The notes: a model not told the origin generated them from the sequence alone. A stretch of DNA of 16,380 bases from a bacterium (GCA_002716355.1 PBAU01000005.1:1-16380); one strand, 5' to 3'. Shown: positions 1 through 7,664, counted from the first letter of the stretch. Numbers and translations are program-made.

Positions 1-1
1 C

Positions 2-79
2 GAGGAGGCAGCCGAAGAGGTGGTCGAGGAGGCAGCCGAAGAGGTGGTCGAGGAGGCAGCCGAAGAGGTGGTCGAGGAG
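2..79 (+). repeat. Perfect 24-nt tandem repeat encoding EEAAEEVV
   Basis: Three identical 24-nt units start at 2, 26 and 50, followed by six further bases (gaggag) of a fourth. The repeat is in frame and continues past the left edge. Identity holds at third codon positions as well, so the copies are recent or kept uniform by slippage or recombination. Its GC content is well above that of the gene body that follows. Confidence 0.9.
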
Positions 80-535
80 AATGAAAATATATATCCAACA
101 AAAATAATGTCTGATATTGAGTCAAGCGATATTCATAAATGGCTACAACCAATCAATTTAATGTTTTCAATTTTTAGAAATATTGACCTAGAGAAATTAG
201 AAAAAGAAAGAGTTTTTCAACAAGATTTCAAATCAGGATATTGGAAAAGCGTATGGATGCCACAACAAAATTCAATACAAATTGACATCAGTGGAGTGTT
301 GAAAAGCAAAATGCATTGGCCTCCTGCAAGCTTACCTTTTGCTCCTTTGCTGTTCCTTGAGGATGAAGTTAGTTATGAGATTGAAGGTGGCATAGAGGTT
401 AAAACAACAATGAGCTCAAATGAAATTCTTGACATTCAATTTAGTACCCAGAAGAAAATAGATGCGCCCTGGACTGAATCAATCAATGGAGAGCGTCAAA
501 TAAAAATAAAAATACTCAAAGGTCAAAATGAATAA
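2..535 (+). CDS. Unrecognised protein with acidic EEAAEEVV repeats, 5'-truncated by window edge
   Basis: The frame is open to the left edge, so this is the C-terminal part of a longer gene. A GTG at 20 lies inside the repeats and is probably not the true start. About the first 26 visible residues are three perfect EEAAEEVV units plus EE, a strongly acidic and probably helical or extended spacer. A globular region of about 150 residues follows (from ENIYPTK), rich in aromatic and beta-prone segments such as GYWKSVWMPQ and MHWPPASLPFAPLLFLE. No cysteine or catalytic motif stands out, and I do not recognise the family. The stop codon overlaps the leuS start by 8 nt, so the two genes are probably co-transcribed and translationally coupled. 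Function is unknown; a spacer joined to a small C-terminal domain is all that can be said. Confidence 0.75.
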   Translation, partial: EEAAEEVVEEAAEEVVEEAAEEVVEENENIYPTKIMSDIESSDIHKWLQPINLMFSIFRNIDLEKLEKERVFQQDFKSGYWKSVWMPQQNSIQIDISGVLKSKMHWPPASLPFAPLLFLEDEVSYEIEGGIEVKTTMSSNEILDIQFSTQKKIDAPWTESINGERQIKIKILKGQNE

Positions 536-2906
536 AAACCAAGAGTACGAATTTCAAAAAAAAGATTCATTTTGGCAAAAAACCTGGGAAGAAAAACAAG
601 TATTTAAGGTTTCAGATGATTCAAAAAAAGAAAAAAAATACATTTTAGACATGTTTCCCTACCCTTCAGGGGAAGGCCTACATGTAGGACACCCAAAAGG
701 ATACCTTGCTACAGATACATATTGCAGATTCTTAAGAATGTCAGGTTTTAATGTACTTCACCCCTTAGGATGGGATGCTTTTGGCTTGCCTGCAGAACAA
801 TTTGCACTAAAAACAGGTAAACATCCAAGAGAGGCAGTAAAAAGAAATGTAAAAAGATTCAAATCTCAAATAAAAATGCTTGGATTGGGTTTTGACTGGG
901 ATAGAGAAATAAACACAACAGATGAAAAATACTACAAATGGACACAATGGATATTTTTAAAACTTTTTGAAAGGGGCCTTGCTTACCAAGCTGAAATACC
1001 TGTAAATTGGTGCCCTGAGCTAAAAACCGTTCTTGCAAATGAAGAGGTTGTCAATGGTGTTTCTGAAATAGGGGGGCATCCTGTAGTACGAAAGCCAATG
1101 AAGCAATGGATGCTGAAGATCACAGCTTATGCAGACAGGTTGCTTGAAGACCTAGATGACCTAGACTGGCCTGAACCAATAAAAGAAATGCAAAGAAACT
1201 GGATTGGAAAATCCGAGGGTGCAAAAATTGTTTTTAAAACAACAGAAAATGAAAATATTGAAGTTTTCACAACGAGACCTGACACACTTGAAGGTTCAAC
1301 ATATCTGGTCCTTGCACCAGAACACTCATTGGTTTCCAAAATTTCATCAAAAGAAAATTCAAAAGACATTCAGAAATATCAAGATGAATGTTCAAGGTTA
1401 AGTGATCTTGAAAGAACAGGGCCAGAAAGCGATAAAACAGGTGTAAACACAGGTGCTTTAGCAACCAACCCGATAACAGGTGAAAAAATGCAAATATGGA
1501 TAAGCAGTTATGTTTTAGGTCATTACGGAACTGGAGCAATCATGGCTGTACCAGCACACGATCAAAGAGATTGGGATTTTGCAAAAAAATACCAATTGCC
1601 AATAAAGCCAGTTGTCCATCACCCTAATTTAAAACATGATTTTGAAAAATCAGCTTTTGAAGAGCATGGCTTCTCTTCAACTCCAAAAGAAGAAAATATT
1701 GCAACAGAAAAAGCAATTGAATCAATGATTTCCTGGATTGAACAAAGCAATATAGGCGAAGGTTCAATCTCCTACAAATTAAGAGATTGGCTATTCAGTA
1801 GGCAAAGATATTGGGGTGAACCAATCCCTATCATACATACTGAAAATGGACCCATTCCCGAAGAGAAACTGCCTTTAACGTTGCCATTACTGGAAAAAAT
1901 ACAACCTACAGGCGATGGTCAAAGCCCTTTGGCTCTTGCAAAAGAGTGGCTGAATGCAAAAAAAGGAAACCGAGAAACAAATACGATGCCCCAGTGGGCA
2001 GGTTCATGTTGGTATTATTTAAGGTATCTCGATCCAGACAATTCTGAAAAACTTATCGATCCAGAAATAGAAAAAAACTGGATGCCTGTCGATCTTTATG
2101 TTGGAGGAGCAGAGCATGCTGTCTTACATCTTCTTTATGCGAGATTTTGGCATAAAGTTCTTTATGACATAGGTGCTGTCTCCACAAAAGAGCCATTCAA
2201 AAAACTACTGAATCAAGGCATGATACAAGGTTCTGATGGTCAAAAAATGAGCAAATCAAGAGGCAATGTTGTAAATCCAGATGAAATAATCAAAGAATAT
2301 GGTTCTGATGTCTTCAGGATGTATGAAATGTTCATGGGGCCTTTTGAAGGCTCTGCACCTTGGAACACTGAGGGGATATCGGGCATAAAAAGATTCTTAA
2401 ATAAATCTTGGAAAATTCTTTTATCTGAAGATTCACAAAAAGACTCTAACGAAAAAATAAGGCATAAAACAATACTTAAGGTAACAGATGATATTGAAAA
2501 ATTTTCATTCAATACATGCTTGTCATCATTAATGATATATCTTAAAAATTTAGAAGAAAACGGCAGCTCTGAAGAGGATAAGGATACATTTTTAAAATTA
2601 CTTACTCCATTTGCTCCACATATGTGTGAAGAGGTTAACCTTGTTCGGAAAGGGTCAAAGATGGCATGTGAGCTAGATTGGCCTAAGGGTGATGCTGAAA
2701 AAACTATTGAAGATATTATGGAAATGCCTGTAATGGTCAATGGAAAATTACGAGCAAGAATGCAGGTCAAACAAACTGATTCAACAAATGAAAATCTTTT
2801 GCAGGAGATGGCGTTGAAGGAAGAAAATGTAATCAATTTCCTTGCGGGAAAAGATCCAAAAAAAATAATTGTCATAAAGGGAAAGATAGTAAATATAGTC
2901 ATCTAA
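528..2906 (+). CDS. leuS: Leucyl-tRNA synthetase
   Basis: Class Ia aminoacyl-tRNA synthetase that charges tRNA-Leu with leucine in the cytoplasm. At 792 residues it is slightly shorter than the E. coli enzyme. The HIGH motif is HVGH (residues 52-55), preceded by the typical MFPYPSG, and KMSKS is at 573-577. The CP1 editing domain shows TTRPDT (248-253) and the hydrolytic HDQRD region (344-348). Other family blocks include NWCPE, KITAYADRLLEDL, MQRNWIGKSEGA and GGAEHAVLHLLYARFWHK. The region holding zinc-binding cysteines in E. coli LeuRS instead reads VSEIGGHPVVRKP, a known zinc-free variant. The ATG at 528 overlaps the upstream stop, with a weak AAAGGT before it. One base separates its stop from the next gene, suggesting coupling. 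Confidence 0.98.
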   Translation: MNKNQEYEFQKKDSFWQKTWEEKQVFKVSDDSKKEKKYILDMFPYPSGEGLHVGHPKGYLATDTYCRFLRMSGFNVLHPLGWDAFGLPAEQFALKTGKHPREAVKRNVKRFKSQIKMLGLGFDWDREINTTDEKYYKWTQWIFLKLFERGLAYQAEIPVNWCPELKTVLANEEVVNGVSEIGGHPVVRKPMKQWMLKITAYADRLLEDLDDLDWPEPIKEMQRNWIGKSEGAKIVFKTTENENIEVFTTRPDTLEGSTYLVLAPEHSLVSKISSKENSKDIQKYQDECSRLSDLERTGPESDKTGVNTGALATNPITGEKMQIWISSYVLGHYGTGAIMAVPAHDQRDWDFAKKYQLPIKPVVHHPNLKHDFEKSAFEEHGFSSTPKEENIATEKAIESMISWIEQSNIGEGSISYKLRDWLFSRQRYWGEPIPIIHTENGPIPEEKLPLTLPLLEKIQPTGDGQSPLALAKEWLNAKKGNRETNTMPQWAGSCWYYLRYLDPDNSEKLIDPEIEKNWMPVDLYVGGAEHAVLHLLYARFWHKVLYDIGAVSTKEPFKKLLNQGMIQGSDGQKMSKSRGNVVNPDEIIKEYGSDVFRMYEMFMGPFEGSAPWNTEGISGIKRFLNKSWKILLSEDSQKDSNEKIRHKTILKVTDDIEKFSFNTCLSSLMIYLKNLEENGSSEEDKDTFLKLLTPFAPHMCEEVNLVRKGSKMACELDWPKGDAEKTIEDIMEMPVMVNGKLRARMQVKQTDSTNENLLQEMALKEENVINFLAGKDPKKIIVIKGKIVNIVI

Positions 2907-2907
2907 T

Positions 2908-3846
2908 ATGGAAAGTTTTGACAAATGGCTAGAAGGTTTCAATCCCACTGAAGATTACATTAAAGGTTTTGAATCAGGAAAATCACATGCATTCTCAACA
3001 TCAAGCAAACCAACATTGATCATAGGGATGGGAGGATCAGGAATTGCTGGCTCTATACTTTCTACATTCTCTCCAAAAAACAAAAAGATATACTCTGTAA
3101 ATGATTACTATGAAATAGAAAGCTTCCATGAACGAGTTACTGGCAAGTACAAACCAAAAAAATTCTTAAGCAATTCAAAAGGTTGGGCAAATTTAATATT
3201 TTGCTCCTATTCGGGAAATACTGAAGAAACGTTAAGTTGGCTTAAGGTTGCCTCTTTAACCAGCTTTTCCATAACAACAGGTGGCAAACTTGCTGAAAGC
3301 TCATCGAGAAAAATCACAATGAACCATCCTGGACCTCCAAGAAGGTCGATTTATGAATGTTTAGGCATCCTTGATGGTTTAACAGCAAAGGGTAATCGCT
3401 TTTGGGATGGACAAAAACCCACTCAAGAATTAATTCAAAAAACAATAGACACAGCCAAAGCATGGGCAGATGAAAAAGTGCTTCCATGGATGTTGGTTCC
3501 AGCAAAATGTCACCCAATTGCAAGAAGGTGGACTGGAATGATTCAAGAAGATGCCAAAATACCAGCTGGATTTGGAATAATCCCCGAAGCAGCACATAAC
3601 CAAATAGAAGCACTTGGAAGTAATTTTTTAAAGACTGGATTGATATTGATTGATGCAGAATCAACCAAGAAAGAAAATTCAAAAATTTTAAAAGTTTTTG
3701 AAGATAAACATACAATGATGCTTCCACAAATACACCCAATCCAACTTTGCATTTTGGGTGATTATTTTGCAGCCTCTTTAGCGGCATCATTAAATATTGA
3801 CATGAACGCGATTCCAACTATAGAAAAATATAAAAAAATTAAATAG
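2908..3846 (+). CDS. Bifunctional phosphoglucose/phosphomannose isomerase-type SIS protein
   Basis: Predicted to interconvert glucose-6-P and fructose-6-P, and probably mannose-6-P. The 312 residues match the usual length of the short bifunctional PGI/PMI family rather than the long classical PGI. Visible motifs are the sugar-phosphate loop GMGGSGIAG (about residues 40-48), CSYSGNTEETL (about 108-118) and the catalytic-region PEAAHNQIE, where the His and Glu are expected to take part in ring opening and proton transfer. The C-terminus (LGDYFAASLAASLNIDMNAIPTIEKYKK) is typical of the family's last domain. It starts one base after the leuS stop with no clear Shine-Dalgarno, so it is probably translated by coupling. 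Its fructose-6-P product is the substrate of GlmS, encoded further right. Substrate preference cannot be read from the sequence. Confidence 0.88.
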   Translation: MESFDKWLEGFNPTEDYIKGFESGKSHAFSTSSKPTLIIGMGGSGIAGSILSTFSPKNKKIYSVNDYYEIESFHERVTGKYKPKKFLSNSKGWANLIFCSYSGNTEETLSWLKVASLTSFSITTGGKLAESSSRKITMNHPGPPRRSIYECLGILDGLTAKGNRFWDGQKPTQELIQKTIDTAKAWADEKVLPWMLVPAKCHPIARRWTGMIQEDAKIPAGFGIIPEAAHNQIEALGSNFLKTGLILIDAESTKKENSKILKVFEDKHTMMLPQIHPIQLCILGDYFAASLAASLNIDMNAIPTIEKYKKIK

Positions 3847-3874
3847 ATTAGAAAATCTCCATCATTAAATCAGG

Positions 3875-3891
3875 TACAATTTGTATACAAA
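3875..3891. promoter_or_regulatory. Overlapping palindromes of TACAA/TTGTA half-sites, possible operator
   Basis: In the 62-nt gap before the lipoprotein gene, TACAATTTGTA (3875-3885) and TTTGTATACAAA (3880-3891, perfect 12-nt palindrome) share a half-site. This gives three alternating TACAA/TTGTA half-sites in 17 bases. TACAAT at 3875-3880 could also serve as a -10 hexamer, with no convincing -35. The layout fits a repressor operator over a promoter; this is inference. Confidence 0.35.
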
Positions 3892-3895
3892 AATT

Positions 3896-3901
3896 TAGGA
3901 G
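3896..3901 (+). promoter_or_regulatory. Shine-Dalgarno TAGGAG for the lipoprotein gene
   Basis: TAGGAG lies 7 nt before the ATG at 3909, separated by a run of seven Ts. It is one of the few clear ribosome binding sites in the window and fixes the start of the gene. Confidence 0.75.
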
Positions 3902-3908
3902 TTTTTTT

Positions 3909-4433
3909 ATGAAAAAAATTACATTTTTACTATTTTCTTTAATTATTTTTTCATCCTGTAAAACAATTACTGTTGGCAAAACTGGAGATGTTCTTATTCA
4001 AGCAAATGTTTCTGGAGCAACAGCAACAATAGAAGGTTATGGAACGTTTCAGCTGCCGGCAACAATAGCTCTTAACAAAGCAGAGGCTAATTATTGGAAT
4101 ATTGAAGTTTGCAAAAAGGGGTATGATTGTCAAATTCTTGTTGTACAGCGAAAATCTGATTGGTTCGGAGTGCTTGTGGGAAATGCTTTATTTGGGGGAT
4201 TACCTGGTCTAATAATTGATTACGGGACAGGTGCAGCTTACGAACTTTCAACACCAACCCTATTAGCAGCTTTATCTAAAAGTGAAATAGAAATTGAAGC
4301 TGCTCTTCTAGAGGAAAATACCGAAGATTACATAATTTTAACAATTTTCGATATTGAACACACCCCAACATGGATTGCTGAAGGAATCATCGCAGAACAC
4401 CAAATGACAAAAAGCAACAGGGGAATAAGGTAA
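3909..4433 (+). CDS. PEGA-like lipoprotein
   Basis: A 174-residue predicted lipoprotein. The N-terminus is a short lysine-containing n-region, a hydrophobic stretch and a lipobox FSSC with the acylated cysteine at 17. The next segment, VLIQANVSGATATIEGYG...PATIALNKAEANYWNIEVCKKGYDC (about 28-74), resembles PEGA-type surface beta domains, in which a small beta-sandwich ends in a conserved K-x-GY. C68 and C74 could form a disulfide in the periplasm. A glycine-rich hydrophobic region, GNALFGGLPGLIIDYGTGAAYEL (about 91-113), follows, as in many small envelope proteins of this kind. The C-terminal 60 residues are unrecognised. It has its own Shine-Dalgarno and upstream palindromes, so it is probably transcribed independently of leuS. 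Function unknown beyond envelope location. Confidence 0.8.
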   Translation: MKKITFLLFSLIIFSSCKTITVGKTGDVLIQANVSGATATIEGYGTFQLPATIALNKAEANYWNIEVCKKGYDCQILVVQRKSDWFGVLVGNALFGGLPGLIIDYGTGAAYELSTPTLLAALSKSEIEIEAALLEENTEDYIILTIFDIEHTPTWIAEGIIAEHQMTKSNRGIR

Positions 4434-4445
4434 AAATACAATTAT

Positions 4446-4473
4446 TTTGGGGGTATATTTTCATACCCCCAAA
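4446..4473. terminator. 11-bp perfect hairpin between convergent genes
   Basis: TTTGGGGGTAT (4446-4456) pairs perfectly with ATACCCCCAAA (4463-4473) around a 6-nt loop. It sits between the stops of two convergent lipoprotein genes, where a shared terminator is expected. Neither strand has a strong T-tract directly after the stem, so it is either an atypical terminator or an mRNA 3'-end stabiliser. Confidence 0.55.
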
Positions 4474-4477
4474 CAAA

Positions 4478-4786
4478 CTAATATAAACCCATATAACCAG
4501 CTTGGTCACCAACAGTAATATTGTCATCAATCTCTTCAACACCCTCAACAGCCTTAACAATAGCTATGATTATTTCTTTTTGCATTTCATTGTCAACATT
4601 GCCATGCAATCCAACCCTACCCTTATTAACAATAATACTTAATTCACGAAGAAAGAAAACGATCTTTTTTTCTTTAGCAAGCTCTTGCTCAATAGCTATC
4701 TTCAGACTGTCATCAGCCTGTTTTTGCTCCCAGATACTACAGCTTGAGAAAAAAAACAACAAGAAAACAAAAAATATTTTTTTCAT
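4478..4786 (-). CDS. BON-domain lipoprotein
   Basis: A 102-residue protein with a lipoprotein signal (hydrophobic F/L run, FSSC, acylated Cys16) followed by a single BON-type domain. The pattern ADDSLKIAIEQELAKEK...LSIIVNKGRVGLHGNVDNEMQKEIIIAIVKAVEGVEEIDDNITV matches the BON layout: a helix, the GxVxLxG strand turn, a helix and the final V..V.N.I strand. The GRVGLHGNV turn is at about residues 56-64. BON domains occur in OsmY and related envelope-stress proteins and are thought to bind phospholipids or other hydrophobic ligands. It is the last gene of the minus-strand operon, 33 nt after the nucleotidyltransferase gene, and may also have its own promoter (see the shared 11-mer finding). No clear Shine-Dalgarno precedes the ATG. 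Confidence 0.85.
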   Translation of the reverse strand: MKKIFFVFLLFFFSSCSIWEQKQADDSLKIAIEQELAKEKKIVFFLRELSIIVNKGRVGLHGNVDNEMQKEIIIAIVKAVEGVEEIDDNITVGDQAGYMGLY

Positions 4787-4819
4787 ACTAATAAGATTTT
4801 AAATGCTAGCATCAGATAT

Positions 4820-5590
4820 TTAATCTTCATCAAATAATTTTTGAAAAACAAGATAGTCTGAAAGCTTGTCAAGGTCAACCCCTAACCCGAAAGCATCTGT
4901 TTTGTAAGGGGTTAGATTTATGCCTAAACGATTTTTTATATCAGATGAAATCTGTTTCAATGACTTAGTCCCAGTTATGATTCCAAAAACAAAACCTAAA
5001 CCTATGAGCTTAGCTAGGGCAACTGGATTTTTCCTATTCTCAATCAAGCTATCCAAAAAATTAACAACTCTTTCGAATTCATGAATTTTTCCTAATATGA
5101 CATTGCCACCAGTAAATTGACCTTCAGGCGTTCTGAGATATGTTCTATTTTTAACAAGATTTAAATCCAGAGAGCTTTTTGAAATCATTGGGTAAACAAT
5201 CCCGCTTAAACTCTCAGCGGATTTTAATAATGATGTGATTGCTGAAGCGTTAACTAGTGGCAAATCAGCTGCTGCTAAAACTAAATTATCATTTTCTTGA
5301 CATCTAGATATAGCATCTTTAACTTGGGATGAAAGGCCCCCTTTATGTAATTTCAAAAAATTTATCCTATTCATATCGTCACCTAAAAAAGGTTTCAAAG
5401 CCTTGTCAAGACCCTCTGGGGCATACATGCTTATCTCATCTACATCGGGACAATTCAAGAAAGATTGCAATGCAGGCAAAACTATTGGTTTGGACTGAAG
5501 TTTTATCATGGCTCTGTAATTGACACCAGTCACTTTTTTTAACGCCTTCTTGCATTTGCCCCCAGCAAACAGTATCACTTTCCATTTCAT
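4820..5590 (-). CDS. MobA-like nucleotidyltransferase with a degenerate signature
   Basis: A 256-residue protein with an NTP-transferase (GT-A, Rossmann-like) fold of the MobA-like group. The N-terminal loop is VILFAGGKCKKALKKVTG, where the family consensus is LAGGxGxRM; the second glycine and the arginine are missing. AADLPLV (106-112) supplies a D-x-P metal site with D109. TGGN is at 160-163, and GVDLDKLSDY near the C-terminus matches the usual D-x-D-x-P-x-D-L block. The ATG at 5590 overlaps the ispE stop as ATGA. A longer frame from 5626 exists but would overlap ispE by 40 nt and adds a basic, unconserved extension, so I prefer 5590. Position after ispE hints at a link to the MEP pathway (an IspD-like step) or to nucleotide-sugar synthesis, but the substrate is unknown. 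Confidence 0.75.
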   Translation of the reverse strand: MKWKVILFAGGKCKKALKKVTGVNYRAMIKLQSKPIVLPALQSFLNCPDVDEISMYAPEGLDKALKPFLGDDMNRINFLKLHKGGLSSQVKDAISRCQENDNLVLAAADLPLVNASAITSLLKSAESLSGIVYPMISKSSLDLNLVKNRTYLRTPEGQFTGGNVILGKIHEFERVVNFLDSLIENRKNPVALAKLIGLGFVFGIITGTKSLKQISSDIKNRLGINLTPYKTDAFGLGVDLDKLSDYLVFQKLFDED

Positions 5591-6429
5591 ATTATTAAAC
5601 TTCCTATTTTTGGGCCGTAGTCGCAATGCTTTTCGAAAAAACTCATAATATTATTTAAATCTGAACCTTCCTTACAGAGAGTAAATATACCATTCCCAGA
5701 ACCTGTCATTGAAATGAAACCGTAATCTTTTCTGTATGAATTCAAGAAAAATTTCATTTTTTCACGTTTTAAGCAAATAACTCTTTCTAAATCATTCAAG
5801 ATGCTATCTTTCCCTAGCTTAGAAATTGAAGGATTGGAAAAGAATGAATCGGTGCTGTTGCCGCTTTCGAAACCTGAAAGATCCCACCATCCATATGCAT
5901 CAGGTGTAAGGACAGGTTCATCAATAGCGCCAAATACAACTTGCAAACCTTCATTTTCAATTTGAACCTTTTCAATATTTTCACCCAGGCCAGACACCCT
6001 GCAGGCTCCGCCTTGTGAAAAATAAAAAACATCGCTTCCTATCTTTGTTGCAATTCCTTGCAAGTCGTCATTATCAATTTTTAATCCATAAAAATTTGAA
6101 AGTATCCTAAAGACACTCCATGCATTTGAAGATCCAGAACCAAAACCAGATCCTGGCGGTACCTTCTTGCAAAGATGGAACCCGCCTTCCCTCTTTATGC
6201 CAAAGTGTTCACAAAACAAAGCATGTGCCCGGCACACTAGATTCGAATCATCTTCTGGAACATCAAAGCCTTTGACTTTGATTGGGAAAGCACTTGTCGG
6301 ATCAAATGAAATTTTGTCTCCATAATCAACCTCCAAAAACAAACTATCAATATCATGGTAACCATCGTTTCTGAGGTTGAGAATGTCTAAAGTTAAATTG
6401 ATTTTTATATTTGAAACATCTGTATGCAT
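5587..6429 (-). CDS. ispE: 4-diphosphocytidyl-2-C-methyl-D-erythritol kinase
   Basis: GHMP-family kinase of the MEP isoprenoid pathway that phosphorylates the 2-hydroxyl of CDP-methylerythritol using ATP. Motif 1 is IKINLTLDILNLRNDGYHDIDSLF at the N-terminus. The ATP-binding motif 2 is PPGSGFGSGSSNA at about residues 91-103, a slight departure from the usual GAGLGGGSSNAA. The catalytic aspartate is in IGSDVFYF (about residue 133), followed by GGACRVSGLGE. Motif 3, MTGSGNGIF, lies near the C-terminus. About 280 residues is normal length. The ATG at 6429 overlaps the upstream stop as TGATG. A GTG codon directly before it (6432) is an equally possible start. The overlaps on both sides show tight coupling with the aminotransferase and nucleotidyltransferase genes. 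Confidence 0.93.
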   Translation of the reverse strand: MHTDVSNIKINLTLDILNLRNDGYHDIDSLFLEVDYGDKISFDPTSAFPIKVKGFDVPEDDSNLVCRAHALFCEHFGIKREGGFHLCKKVPPGSGFGSGSSNAWSVFRILSNFYGLKIDNDDLQGIATKIGSDVFYFSQGGACRVSGLGENIEKVQIENEGLQVVFGAIDEPVLTPDAYGWWDLSGFESGNSTDSFFSNPSISKLGKDSILNDLERVICLKREKMKFFLNSYRKDYGFISMTGSGNGIFTLCKEGSDLNNIMSFFEKHCDYGPKIGSLII

Positions 6430-7664
6430 CACTCTAATTCTGACAGAAGATCTTCTGTGCTTTTAAGAGCCTTAGCGAAACATTCTAAAAATCTATCTAT
6501 CTGAGATTCATTGACCACCAAAGGGGGCTCTAGCCTGATAACCTCAGGATTATTCAAAGTGTAAGCGATCATAATTCCATCATTTGCTAAACCACTCATG
6601 ATAATGCTTGCCACATCACTGTTTTTGAACTGAACACCAACCAATAAGCCTTGGCCTCTTATGTCTAAAACCAATGATGAATCAATCTCCCTTAATCCAT
6701 CCATTAACTTGGTACCCATCAATTCAGCATTTCTTGAAAAATCTTCCTCTACAGCAGCATCAAGAGCTGCTATAGCTGCAGCACATGCAATATGATTGCC
6801 TCCAAAAGTTGAGGAATGCAGCAAGGGGTTTTCGTCAAACAAGCTCCAGACATCAGCAGTTGCAACGGTTGCTCCTATAGGCATCAAACCTCCTCCTAAA
6901 GATTTTGCGAGGCAGAGTATATCGGGTTGGATTCCATCATGCTCACATGCAAAAAGCTTTCCGGTTCTTCCTATTCCTGTTTGAACCTCATCAGCTATGA
7001 GCAAAACTCCTGCTTCCTCAGTAATTTCTCTTGCAGCAGCCAGATAACCTTTTCTCGGAACCCTTACGCCAGCCTCACCTTGGACAGGCTCAACAATAAA
7101 TGCAGCTGGTTTTGATTCCATCGCATTTTTCAAAGCATCAATGTCATCAAACTCAATCGAACTAAAAGAAGGCAAAAGAGGTTCGAATGCCTTCCTGAAC
7201 GATTCCCTTCCAGCAGCTGAAAGAGAACCTAAGCTTTTTCCATGATATGACCCAGCCGTATGAACGATACCCTGTCTTCCAGTTCTTGCCTTTGCAAACT
7301 TGATTGCAGCTTCAACAGCCTCAGTCCCGGAGTTTGAAAAAAATGAATAACACAAATTGCCAGGGGTAAGATCGGCAAGTTTTTTTGCTAATCTAGCCTG
7401 GTCACCATTCAATAAAACCTTGCTGGAAAGACCCATTGAGCTCAATTTCTCCTTTACGGCATTAACAACCTTCGGGTGCAGGTGACCATGATTCAAAGCT
7501 CCAAAAGATCCAAGAAAATCAAGAAGGACTCTTCCGTCGGCTGTTTTTACCTCACAGCCACTTGCAGTCATCTCCTCAGTATCAAAACCCAAAAAAGCAA
7601 CAAGGTTAAAAAGACCTTCCGAAATGTTCTCTTTGTAAGCGTTTACTAATTGTTTGTTATCCAT
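6429..7664 (-). CDS. Class III PLP-dependent aminotransferase, putrescine aminotransferase-like
   Basis: A 411-residue fold-type I aminotransferase of the ornithine/acetylornithine/putrescine group. Visible are the phosphate-binding SGTE (112-115), the aromatic-stacking region SYHGKSLGSLS (139-149), DEVQTGIGRTG with PLP-binding D225, the Schiff-base lysine K254 in CLAKSLGGGLMPIGA, and STFGGN (285-290). The pairing of LSSKVLLN, GNLCYSFFSNSGTEAVEAAIKFAKARTGR and LAKSLGGGLMPIGAT is closest, from memory, to putrescine aminotransferase (PatA/YgjG). That enzyme passes the putrescine amino group to 2-oxoglutarate. Other omega-amine substrates are possible. It follows the thioredoxin-like gene by 10 nt and overlaps ispE by one base. 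No Shine-Dalgarno is evident before the ATG. Sampled lines of this gene are GC-richer (43-50%) than most of the window. Confidence 0.88.
   Translation of the reverse strand: MDNKQLVNAYKENISEGLFNLVAFLGFDTEEMTASGCEVKTADGRVLLDFLGSFGALNHGHLHPKVVNAVKEKLSSMGLSSKVLLNGDQARLAKKLADLTPGNLCYSFFSNSGTEAVEAAIKFAKARTGRQGIVHTAGSYHGKSLGSLSAAGRESFRKAFEPLLPSFSSIEFDDIDALKNAMESKPAAFIVEPVQGEAGVRVPRKGYLAAAREITEEAGVLLIADEVQTGIGRTGKLFACEHDGIQPDILCLAKSLGGGLMPIGATVATADVWSLFDENPLLHSSTFGGNHIACAAAIAALDAAVEEDFSRNAELMGTKLMDGLREIDSSLVLDIRGQGLLVGVQFKNSDVASIIMSGLANDGIMIAYTLNNPEVIRLEPPLVVNESQIDRFLECFAKALKSTEDLLSELE

Noticed and set aside
2-79. CRISPR-like direct repeats
   Set aside because: The copies are directly adjacent with no spacers, are in frame and encode a simple acidic peptide, so this is a protein-coding tandem repeat.
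2240-2902. Long open frame on the strand opposite leuS (220 codons)
   Set aside because: It lies wholly antisense to the well-conserved C-terminal half of leuS. Its translation is serine/phenylalanine-rich, low in conserved features and typical of an antisense shadow.
3845-3858. Terminator hairpin after the isomerase gene (AGATT/AATCT)
   Set aside because: Only five AT-rich base pairs with no T-tract; too weak to call.
4820-5590. Direct annotation as ispD
   Set aside because: The N-terminal loop lacks the usual IspD glycine/arginine signature, and only the position next to ispE suggests the role.
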